A stretch of 64,000 nucleotides of DNA. Source: Pterobdella sp. o SKG-2022. Taxonomy: Eukaryota > Annelida > Clitellata > Hirudinida > Piscicolidae. Where the stretch lies: contig OZ038326.1 of assembly GCA_964035795.1 (NCBI GenBank), positions 1,708,916 through 1,772,915 on the forward strand, written 5' to 3'. The position numbers and the translations under genes are program-made. Below are positions 1 through 15,753 of the stretch, one piece after another. Position 1 is the first letter of the stretch. Every line of letters begins with the position of its first letter. The notes beneath the pieces were generated by a model that saw nothing but the letters and a program-made list of their open reading frames with translations, did not search any database and had not been told where the DNA came from.

Positions 1-71
1 ATATTTTTCTATTAAATAGTTTAAAAGTAGATATTATTTAATTATACTTTTGTCGACATTTGTAGGATAAG

Positions 72-645
72 ATGGCTACATCGGATGCCTCTAATAAAAT
101 TCCCATAGACACAAGTAAAGAAAGTCCAAAAACTGCTTTGAAATTTGGTTCAATAATAAGGTGCACTGATGTGCTTGGTAAAGTTTATGAAGGAGAAGTA
201 CTTGCTTTTGATCCAACAGCTAACTTTGTCATTCTAAGTTAGTTTATATTCATTTATTTAGAATCTATATTGATGATTTATTTCAAAAATTAACACTGTT
301 CTTCATTTAATAATCACAAACCATACAGAGTTACAAGCTACCGATAACAAAAAACATCTTTCCAACATCGTTATAGTGAACCTTCGCCACAAAGATAATG
401 TGGTTCTCATAAGAGAGCCTACCAAACAAATTTTAAATGAAAAACAACTACCAACTTTGGATAAAGAAAAAGTGATCAATTTTGAATTTTATGTGGCCTT
501 GAATGCAAATAAAATCAACATTGAAAAATTAAACTTTTCAGTTGAACAATCTCAGAAACGAAAATATTCGAAAAAAAATGAGAAAAGTAGAGTTGATCAG
601 GAAAGGTTCATCTGCTGTAGCTCAAGATCTCATAAATACACTTAA
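72..645 (+). CDS. LSM12: LSM12-like protein (N-terminal Lsm domain, short divergent C-terminus)
   Basis: Two exons, 72-237 and 329-645, give 160 residues; the 91-bp intron has GT and AG ends and the join is in phase (codon AAG). Residues about 24-75 match the LSM12 Lsm fold: a VYEGEVLAFDP segment like the human LQGEVVAFD, then NIVIVNLRHKDNV like ILLINLQYVSEV. LSM12 family proteins bind RNA or nucleotide ligands and are cytoplasmic partners of ataxin-2; that role is family knowledge, not shown here. The second LSM12 domain (the anticodon-binding-like AD, usually to about 195 residues) is not recognisable; after residue 80 the chain is Lys-rich. An alternative ending is phase-compatible: donor at 606 joined to an exon at 1378, stopping at 1424-1426, giving 163 residues. 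An acceptor-like TTTGTAG ends at 65, six bases before the ATG. The symbol is by N-terminal similarity only. Confidence 0.7.
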
Positions 646-689
646 CAAAAAATTGTTATTAAATTTTATTTTTAAATAATAATAATAAT

Positions 690-695
690 AATAAA
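690..695 (+). promoter_or_regulatory. candidate poly(A) signal of the LSM12-like gene
   Basis: AATAAA lies 45 bases after the stop codon at 643-645, at the end of a short AAT triplet run. The position suits 3' end formation of the upstream gene. Confidence 0.4.
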
Positions 696-2024
696 TATCT
701 ATAAAGATTTTTTTTGTATAAAAATAAATATTTAAAAAAGTTCTTATAGTTATATTGATTATCAAAAATGCACCCTCTTTTAAATGATATGGCTAGATAT
801 TATATAGCTTTTTTGAAGAATTAATTTACCATTAAATTTAATAAGTGTACTATTATCTTATCTTAGCAACATAAAATACAGAATAATTCTTACATAACAA
901 ACACTAAGTACCAAATCATTTGACCAGTATGCATGAAGTGGTTTGGAAAGAGGAAAACATTGTCATCATGAACAAAGTCTCCATTTGTCCTCCATATCAG
1001 GCATTTTTACTATTAATTTTACTTTTAAAATACCTGAAATTAAAAGTGTTTTACTTTTAACATTCTATAACAGTTCATATATAAAAAATTCTACAATCTT
1101 TTTCAATCCCAATTAAGTTTCAAATTTTATTATCCCCATGAACCTTATTTATTTTGTTTTATCATCAGTTATTGCTTTTTTCACCAACCTAATCTTAAAT
1201 TTCTTTGATACTATTGTAATGACAGAAAATTCTTGTACATCACCCATTTTGCGTGTCCAGATTCAGCATGCATGTGAAATTTCATCTGATAAGATGCCCC
1301 TTTTTCGAAATTTCTTAAATAGTTTTGATTCATGCTCTAGAGATTGTTTTTAGAATATGAATAATATATATTTTTAGGCTGATAACTGCTCTGAAATCGA
1401 AGAAGACCAAAGCTTCCTTACTTTAATCACAAAAATGGTGAGTGGCCACTTGAGCCCATTTGACGTTTATCATTGTGAATGCTATTGATGTCTTCCATAA
1501 TCATATTTATATTATATCCTTTTTACTAAAATTATTGTTACTGTTATATTTTTTGAATTGTAACATTTCTATTATTAATTTTTTTTTATAATGCTATTAT
1601 TATTTGTAATATTAAAATTTCGCCAATAATATTATTTCTGGTATTCATAATTTTAGCATTTTTAGTAGTAATTTTCAAATAATACAGTAAATCTTGTCAT
1701 AATTTCAAATCATCATAATTAGTGTTGATATTATAATACATCAGTCTTATTATTCTTACAATCCTTCTCCCTCACTATCAAGGTGACAAAGTTCCATAAT
1801 GAAAAAGCACTAAGCAATACCAAGGTTGCATAGCAGTACTCTGTACTAGTACCTTCTAATATATGTTTTGCCCTTTTTATTTATTAAATATTTAATTAAC
1901 TGAATGTAACTTATTTCATTTTTTGTGATTCGAGTTAATTAAAATTTGTTAATATTTCCAAGTTTTTTGCAAAATTAAACATCATTGTTTGAAGATGTTT
2001 TTGAAACACGTTTATATTTCGTTG

Positions 2025-2030
2025 TTTATT
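2025..2030 (-). promoter_or_regulatory. candidate poly(A) signal of DZANK1
   Basis: The plus strand reads TTTATT, so AATAAA lies on the minus strand about 95 bases after the DZANK1 stop codon at 2127-2125. Confidence 0.4.
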
Positions 2031-2124
2031 CAAAACAGCGTGTAAAAGAGTAAATAAAAACAGCGTTAGGAACATGTAGCTGGCATAGTTGAGTTGTATA
2101 GTGATGAAAACTTGAGTGTTGTCA

Positions 2125-8363
<6,239 letters not shown>

Positions 8364-8898
8364 TATTCAGTGTGCAGAAAAACTTCAAGCAGATCTAAAA
8401 TATTGAAAATTCTTCCAAAAGTCTGTCTTTATATTGGCTTTTTCTTCGGGGCTTAGAGGATTTGCAGAAATTTACTTATCAAACTCAAACTGAAAATTGA
8501 TATTTTTTTGTTTAGTTCGATTAGAAATTATATTTGTGCACAGTATTTGACTAGTTGATTTCGAAAATTTTAGTTTCCAAGTTTAATGTGTGGTTGCTAA
8601 GCATCACGCTTACCTGCAATGGGAGGTACACTGGTGCTTAATAATTAATTATTAATAATAATTTGGATGTAAAAAAAAAACGATTTTTTTTGTTCTTTTA
8701 TTCGTCCTAGTTTTATTTTCAAGTATAAACATTTTTTCTCGTTTCAGAAAAATAAATGTTTCAAATTAAAGAAGCGTCTGAAAACTACTTCTCATGTATC
8801 TAAATATTCGAGAATTAACTAATCGAAAAATGTACATTCTTTCGAGTTAAACGAAACAAAAACTGGTGAAACAATTGAAAATTCTTCAAGTATTATGC
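8364..8898. other. short intergenic spacer between PDZ gene 3' end and DZANK1 start
   Basis: Only 535 bases separate the PDZ stop codon from the DZANK1 start on the same strand. Minus-strand AATAAA signals lie at 8702-8697 and 8717-8712, about 185-200 bases after the PDZ stop. An acceptor-like CAATATTTTAG ends at 8395, 31 bases before the DZANK1 ATG. The DZANK1 promoter must lie here unless the two genes are co-transcribed. Confidence 0.5.
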
Positions 8899-11800
8899 TC
8901 ATAAATCGCAGTAATCTACAATAACATTTTCTGTCTGATGTTGGACAGGTGGTTGATAGTGCTGGGGCGGGTATTGGTTGGCAGACTGACAATGGGGTTT
9001 TGCATGGAAATCATTTGGTTGTTGATAGGGATGAGTGACTAAATGAGATGGAGGTTGAGGAAAAGGAGGGTAGTATGAGGAAGGAGGAAATGGTTGGTAG
9101 TACTGGTAATATGGTGGGTAGTAAGGTGGGTTGAACATGGGTTGTTGGGTAGGATAGTGTTGGTAAGGAGGATATACGCTTGGAGGCTGGTTGTATCCAT
9201 TAGAAGGAAAGTAAGCTGGGTTGTGTGGTTGATTATTTTGAAACTGATCGAACTGGGGCTGCTGGTGGGGTGGATGATGAGCTGCAGAATTTGAGTCGTT
9301 ATACTCATTATTTTTTTTTGTTGAAACCTCATTCTTCGATTGACTTTTTGGTTCATATTGATTGGTGTTGTGAGGCTTCGAAAAATCATGTTTATGGGCA
9401 GACGGGGAAGAAAGCGCAGGCTTGTGGGGGTCAGGACTTTGAAGTGTGTACTTTTCTGAGTTTTGACGTTTCATTAAAAAGAGTTTTTGGCCTTTGGAGT
9501 TTCTGTTAGCATCCGACATCACAGATAAAGCCATGTTTTTGGCTAAAGCTTCCTTTGAATTCACCAAGCTTCCTTTTGTTCCTTTGTTTTCATTTGAAAG
9601 AAGTTTACCTTGAAAAAATATTTTAAGAAATTTTTCATACTCAGTGAATAAATAAAAAAATAACAAAATGGTTTTCCAAATTTATCCTGCCTCATTTCAC
9701 TCAAATAACTAATATGCAACCTTGTGGGCAAGGTGGGGGTTTGGGGGCGGAGGATTGAGGGTCGTGAGAAGCATATTGGTGGCTTGATGGTCTTCCGTAT
9801 TCCTTGTAACTTTGATTGTAATCATTATAAGTCGGTTGGTAATCTTTACACTCTGGCTGATTGTTTAGATAACTTGGTTTATAGTCTTTAGAATTCGGCA
9901 CATAGTCTGTAGAACTCAAATCAACGCCTTTATGATTGAAAGCGTAATCTTTATAACCTGGCTCATTGCTCTGGTGTTTAAGTTCAGTGCCAGAGTATGA
10001 GGGCTCAGGGTTGTGATATTTGTGTTCATTGTTATGGTATCTGTGTTCATTGATTTGTATAGGAGACGCATATGATAGAGTTTTGTGTTCAAACTTAGCA
10101 GATTCTTCAAGCTTTGCCTTATTTTGGAACTCATTGCTTAGTTCAAAGAAGTTAGCTTTGAATGAAGAATCGTGTGATTTGGTTTGTTGTTTAAATGATG
10201 GTTGCGAATTTGTTTGTTGATTGAAGGGTTGTGTAGGTTGTTGGGCGAATGATGGTTGCGAATTTGTTTGTTGATTGAAGGGTTGTGTAGGTTGTTGGGC
10301 GAATGATGGTTGCGAATTTGTTTGTTGATTGAAGGGTTGTGTAGGTTGTTGGGCGAATGATGGTTGCGAATTTGTTTGTTGATTGAAGGGTTGTGTAGGT
10401 TGTTGGGCGAATGATGGTTGAGAAGTTTGTTCTTTGAACGATGGTTGGCTTTGTTCGGTAAATGGTTTTTGAGTAGTTTGTTGAGGAATCGTTGGTTGTG
10501 TGAAAGGTTGGTGAGTATTGTTTTGTTGGGTTTGGGGTTGATGAGTTTCTTGTTTTGGCAGTGGTTTCAAACTTCCGAAAGTAGGAAATTTTGAGTAGTT
10601 GAAAGTATTATGAGATGAAAAAGTATCGTTTTTATCTCCAAAGTGAGTGGGTTGTTTAGTTTGTGGGATGAAAGAGTTTTCTTCTAGTTTTACTGCATTT
10701 TGGCTGGAAAAAGAACTGTTTGGGTTGATGTCCAACTTTGCAAAAGCTTGAAACCTGTTTGAATTTTTACGAGGTATGTTCTGTTTGCTATAACGAAAAG
10801 AAGCACTATCTATCTTGCCGTAGTTATTATTGAGATTATCCGATGAATGGTGAAAATCAGTTTTAAAGTCCGTTTTTAAGTCCGTTTTGAAGTCAGTTTG
10901 AAAGCTACCTCGTTTGGGGCTTATAGAAGTTTGTTGTGGCGAATCAAAAAAGACTGAAGGGTTCATGACAGAGTCTAATTTTTCATCGAGTGATTCCTTC
11001 AGTCTAAAATTATTTTGAGAAACAAATGTATGAGTGATTTTTGGAATCGTATTCGAGCTTATTGAGGCGTCATAATTTGCAAAATTCAAGTTTCCATCAG
11101 ATGACAAATACGAACTTCTCTTATCGCTTCCGAATATTCTACTTGGACTTACTTCTTTGTATATAACTCGGTGACTTTCATTGCATGTCAAAGGGATGTG
11201 AACTACTTCATAAGAAGAATCCTTGGTCCCTTCATCAACCTTGTCCACAGATGTATTGCTTGGAGTTGAAGAAGTTGGCAAGTTAAATTGAAATGCAAAA
11301 TTGTCAAAATTGTTGATTTTTTTCTTTATAGAAGTTGGTTTGTTTTTTAGTATTTGTTTGATTTCTTCTTCGTCTACCATACGATTTCTCGCTTTAAACT
11401 TCTCACAAGCCTCTTTCCACACATTCACGTTGTCTCGACCTCTGTAATTGAATTTAAATTAGATTCATAACACTATATTTTGCTCACTATTAATCCCATA
11501 ACACATAACGCATCTAACCTATATGTACACACAACATAAAACCTCCACGAGTAAATTGCTTTTGTAAAAATAATGCTCTCTCTCACCTCAAAACGATCAA
11601 TGACAACTGGTCGTCGTCATATTCAGTGAGACCAAAGACAGAGTCATAAGAGAGGTTCTTGCAAATGAAGTCATTGATAACCAACACCACATCTCCTTCT
11701 ATCAAGCCCGCTTGCGCTGCTTTGCTTCCCTGTCTCACCTTCAAATAATCAGAATAGTTTTTACTAGCCCGAAACTGATTTTTCGCATATTTTCCCCATG

Positions 11801-12402
11801 TATACCAAAAAGTATTTGATGACTCGATTTAAAACGGGAATAATACTGCAGATTACTGTTCCAAACACAAGTATTTTTTGCAATTATAGTGCAATTAACA
11901 CTAAGAAATCTACGGCAGTACAAAGCCTTTTCATATCAAAGCAACATCAAGGGCGCTCTTAAGTGTATTGTATTGAAAAAGCTGCTAGAGAAAAGTATAT
12001 TCTTATATAATTAATGATCTTTAGACCGTTAAATTTCCAAGGTATACAAGTTTATTTTACAAGTGTAACATTATCAAGTATACCTTGTAACAAAAGATTC
12101 TTACCTAAAAACAAAACTGATTAGCGTGTATAATTATTTTGAATTTATGACTTTTGTCTGAAAAAATCAATTTCCTCATCACTAATAAGTAAAAAGCCAG
12201 ATTTTTTCACATTAATTTGTAATAAAAAGTTGTTTTACACTAATTTTTTCAAAACTCTGATAGATTACTACGATGTATCCAACACGGACAAAACACCCAC
12301 CCTGGCCACAGTTACTGGGTCTTCATCCCCTCCAGCAATCCTAAAGCCGTATGGCGGGGAACCATGCAGACACAAGCGTAACTCTGTCACTTCTGCAGTC
12401 AT
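8899..12402 (-). CDS. PDZ-domain scaffold protein with long disordered Q/P/Y-rich tail
   Basis: Exons 12402-12301, 11738-11587, 11441-9721 and 9608-8899 sum to 2685 nt, giving 894 residues with phases that agree. Residues 1-85 form a PDZ domain: SPPYGFRIAGGDEDPV (carboxylate-loop PYGF, where relatives have PWGF), then GSKAAQAGLIEGDVVLVIND and LSLIVLR. This is the N-terminal PDZ type seen in ZASP/ALP and synaptopodin-2 actin-associated scaffolds, but no LIM or synaptopodin motif follows, so no name is given. The remainder is low complexity: four identical 18-residue units (about residues 428-500), an acidic-basic KTDF run, tyrosine-rich KDY/PSY motifs near residue 600-645, and a Pro-Tyr tract (PPYYPPYYQYY) near residue 818-842. 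The chosen ATG lies right at the start of the PDZ strand and one base after an AG. A role in linking membrane or actin partners is inferred from the PDZ only. Confidence 0.8.
10197..10412 (-). repeat. four identical 54-bp coding tandem repeats in the PDZ gene
   Basis: Units begin at 10197, 10251, 10305 and 10359 and are identical base for base. Each encodes 18 residues (FAQQPTQPFNQQTNSQPS in one register). Partly matching half units flank the array on both sides. The unit length is a multiple of three, so copy-number change keeps the frame. Perfect identity indicates recent expansion or ongoing homogenisation. Confidence 0.95.
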
Positions 12403-14891
12403 CCTTAAGGTTGAAGGTGGTTTGAGTGGGGGTGTTGTTTTTAATTGGAGAAGTTTTGAGATGGTGTGGTGAAGTGTTTTGTTGTGGTTTTGATCTTACG
12501 GTTGTTTACTGAGTGGGTTGAAGTGGGTTGGGGATTTGAGTGGACTATGGAAAGGTCAAATGTTGAAGTTTTGCTTTTAATATTTTTAATCAACACTAAT
12601 GTATTTTTTTCGAAACTTATTTTAATTGAAACAAATCATGGTTTAGATGCTTTAAAAAAAAAAAACCAACGAACTTTTGAAGGTTTAAGAATGCTTATAC
12701 CTCAAGTTATATATACAGTCATTCACGTTTCTATTTCCAGTGTATAACATTTACTAGATGCAGACTCAGTAGATCTTTTGTTTTTTTTTTATTTTTTACT
12801 ATGGGTATTTTTCATAATTTTAACAAAATATTAATAAGTTGTTATGAATATTCTGATATAATCTAACAAATAATTTAATTTTAAAATTCTCAAGTAGATC
12901 ATTAAAAATACCTCAAAAAACCAATAAGAGGAAGTTAAAACAAATAAGGCATAAAACACTTACAAGCCCCGTTTAAGTTTGCTTCTCTACATGCATAAAA
13001 GCGTAACTAAACAACCATATTAAAGAAACATACAGACAAATGAAGCATAAGAAACAGTTTTATAATATAAATGTAAAAATATCGCTTGTGTAAAGTATTA
13101 TTTCAATAATGAAATGTAGAATTTTGGAGATAAATCTCTCACACGCACACATTCCATACTGCAGGGAATTCAGCCGTTGCTTTCGCCTTCCTTGTTTCTA
13201 TGCTACTATTTATACTTTTGTATTTATAATAGTGCTTTTATTTTACTCATTGATTTGAGCTTTTTTAAAATATCCTCTCAGTTATTACGCATTATTTATT
13301 TGAATACATTATATTGTCTATTGAAGTACACAAGTATAATGAAAATTTATTTTTTTTTGAGTTTTTCCTTTTATATACTAGTCAATAAATTTCAATAAAA
13401 TCTTATAAACTTTATCACTTGTTCTTATATAAATAAATAGAAGTTTGCTTGAAACTTTAAGAGATATTAGTTAATATTTTTTTCAAACTTCTCTCTTTAT
13501 TGTTACATTGTTGGAATACCAGACGTTGATTATCTCTGCCCTTTAATAATTTATTTAGAATTTCTATGTACTTTTTGAACCTTTGCACTTTTAAATACTT
13601 TTTCAATGAATGGAAAAAAATTTAATGAAGAAAAACATTGAAATATGTTTTAAAACTTATTTCACGAGCTTATTTCGAAATTCTTCATGGAAAAATATTT
13701 CTTCTAACCGTTTAAGAAACCGCAGCTGTTTCGAATTTTAAGTACACTTTGACAGCGCCTCACTTACTGCTTCATAAACTTACATTCCTTTTGTAATACT
13801 CACTCAAACCCTACGCCCACCTCTAAACTCTTCTACCCATCATCAAGTCGAAGCTTTCAACAGAGCTTATATGAGGATGGCGTGAGTGAAGATATCATTG
13901 GGTGAAGTTACAAAAATAAAAAAGCTCTTTTTAAAACACCATGAAATCCGTTACGACTTATTTCGCACAGCTGTGGCGCGAATAACGAACTATGAAAAAC
14001 CCCCATGAAAAATGACACGACCGACACCAGACATGTCTCGGTCGTTTGATTTTTTGCATTATCCATTTAATGAACGTAGTATTACCTTTGGAATCCATGT
14101 TGAGTTGTGGGGTTGATAGTATTTTAGATATATTTGGATCGATAGGTTGTTTCGCGATCGAATCTCACGGGTTGTGAGAACTACTTCTTGAATAGAAAAT
14201 TTCACCAGGTTAATTTATTTTAGTTCAAATCTACAGAAACCAAGCGATAATCATTGAAATATCGAACCCTCAAAAAATTCTTTTGATTTTATCTTTCCCT
14301 ACACCGCTGTTAAATTAGAGTACAAGAATAATATAATTGTTGATAATTTAAAATGTATTTTGGCGAGTTTTCAACAGGAAGTGTTTGTAACTGGTTCAGT
14401 TCAAAGCTAATATGATGTGAGTGTGCAAATGAAAATCCCGTGATTCTATCCCTACTATGTGAATCATAAATTTCGATTTAATATCAGAAAATATTCCTCA
14501 ACTTATGATTGATATTAGCCTGCATCAAAATTCGAACAATAAATATAATTTATTAAAAGCAATGCTAAGTGTTGGTTGAAATGTTATAAAAATTTAAATA
14601 ATAAACATTATTGACCTAAAAAATACCAATAAAATAGATTTAAATTCAGCTTTTGAGGCTCGCAACCAGGGCCATAAATTATTCACAACCAAATGTATAA
14701 AAGCTTTACGACTTCAAGCAATAAGGAAACAAGGATTTATAAGCTTTAATAAATTAAGTGCGTAGTTTTGTTGTATGTACAATAAATTAAAAAGAATTCA
14801 AGATTAAAAACTAATCAAAAACAACTAATTTAAAATAGTCGTAGTGAGGCGTGCAAAATAGATAAAGCCCGAAGCTTATAATGGAATTATT
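12403..14891. other. upstream region of the PDZ gene
   Basis: No confident gene is seen. The 13730-14110 part is less AT-rich than its surroundings and holds an inverted repeat (14017-14045). On the minus strand at 14098-14086 there is a four-codon start (MDSK) directly followed by a donor-like GTAATA. That mini-exon would leave phase 1, which does not fit the PDZ exon at 12402 without another exon, so it is unassigned. The rest is AT-rich intergenic DNA. Confidence 0.4.
14017..14045. promoter_or_regulatory. 8-bp inverted repeat enclosing a p53-family-like half site
   Basis: ACGACCGA at 14017-14024 and its exact complement TCGGTCGT at 14038-14045 flank AGACATGTCT (14029-14038), which fits the RRRCWWGYYY half-site consensus of the p53 family. 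It lies about 50 bases upstream of a minus-strand ATG-donor mini-exon. A regulatory role is a guess; the symmetry itself is directly visible. Confidence 0.3.
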
Positions 14892-15293
14892 TTGAAATTA
14901 GCAACAATATTATTGATACATACAAATTTAATACAAAAGGTGAATATATGTAGACCCGTGACCGGCTTCCTCAAGCTTAAACACTTTTTTATACAAAAAT
15001 ATAAATCAATAAAACAAATTAAAAAATCTATTATTAATAAATATACTATTAATAGTAAAAATAAATATTTAAAGAGCTCCTCAACACGTCATAGAACTCT
15101 GTATGGAAATGTAAATAGCATAAGAATTGATGCCGTACAATAACGCCCGACTAGGGTGGAGAGAATGAAGGCATTGAGATTAGAGAAGGCCGAAGAAGAT
15201 GAGACTAATATCAAAACTAAAGTGAAATTGGCCACCCGTGTCTTAATAGACAATCATAATGAACCTAGAATCACAAACAGTCGCTTCGGTTGA
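14892..15293 (+). pseudogene. possible decayed open reading frame
   Basis: One frame is open from 14892 to 15293 apart from a single TAA at 15141-15143. The second half (RVERMKALRLEKAEEDETN, then KLATRVLIDNHNEPRITNSR) has a protein-like composition with few AT-biased codons, unlike the flanks. I do not recognise the family. It could be a transposon remnant, a processed pseudogene or an unannotated exon. A SINE-like element follows at about 15425. Confidence 0.3.
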
Positions 15294-15424
15294 AAATTAA
15301 CTAAAAAGTTCTGATAATTTAAACTGATATAAAAATAGAACAATATAACCCTATAAAGCAATGTAACCAAATCTCCTTAAAACACAATATTTCCTCAAAA
15401 TTTTAAGATAGCAGAAGTGCAGAG

Positions 15425-15562
15425 ATCAGACATAATTACAAAGGCAGAGATTACGATTGGAAGGATTACGGATTCAATTCACCTCTTTCAAAGACCTCAT
15501 CTCCACCGGGATGTGAGGATACCTGCGTGCCAGTGAGCAACCATTAATCAATCAATCAATTA
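15425..15562 (+). mobile_element. SINE-like element with simple-repeat tail
   Basis: A B-box-like GGATTCAATTC (15470-15480) sits in a block of mixed base composition that continues to a short AATC tandem tail at 15546-15562. A tRNA-like head followed by an unrelated body and a simple-repeat tail is the usual plan of tRNA-derived SINEs. The A box is weak and no flanking duplication was confirmed. Confidence 0.4.
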
Positions 15563-15753
15563 TTTTAAAAATTAATTAAATGGGTTACAAAGAGGTCAAT
15601 GATCATTTGGAAGGAAAGATAACTTCTATAATAAGAGATTAGAATAGATTTCTTAGAACCTCAAAATCTTCACATGTGAATATGTATTAATTGGGAGTGA
15701 TATCAGCGAATGACACACAAAACACCACCAGACCCTACACCCATCAACCCAAT

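Larger units (their letters stand above)
646..2124. other. convergent intergenic region between the LSM12-like gene and DZANK1
   Basis: Both flanking genes end here. It is AT-rich with no long open frame. The one structured piece is 1378-1437, an exon-like segment with a pyrimidine-rich TTTTTAG before it and GTGAGT after it. It reads as 20 open codons in phase 0, or as a short Lys-rich ending if joined to the LSM12-like gene at donor 606. A minus-strand AATAAA at 2030-2025 serves DZANK1. Confidence 0.4.

Noticed and set aside
10197..10412. CRISPR-like array of regular repeats
   Set aside because: There are no spacers; units are contiguous, in frame and coding in a eukaryotic gene.
12230..12472. 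Plus-strand frame over the first PDZ exon
   Set aside because: It is the antisense shadow of the exon encoding SPPYGFRIAGG.
14086..14098. MDSK mini-exon as the true start of the PDZ protein
   Set aside because: Its phase does not join any PDZ exon acceptor without an extra exon that I could not find.
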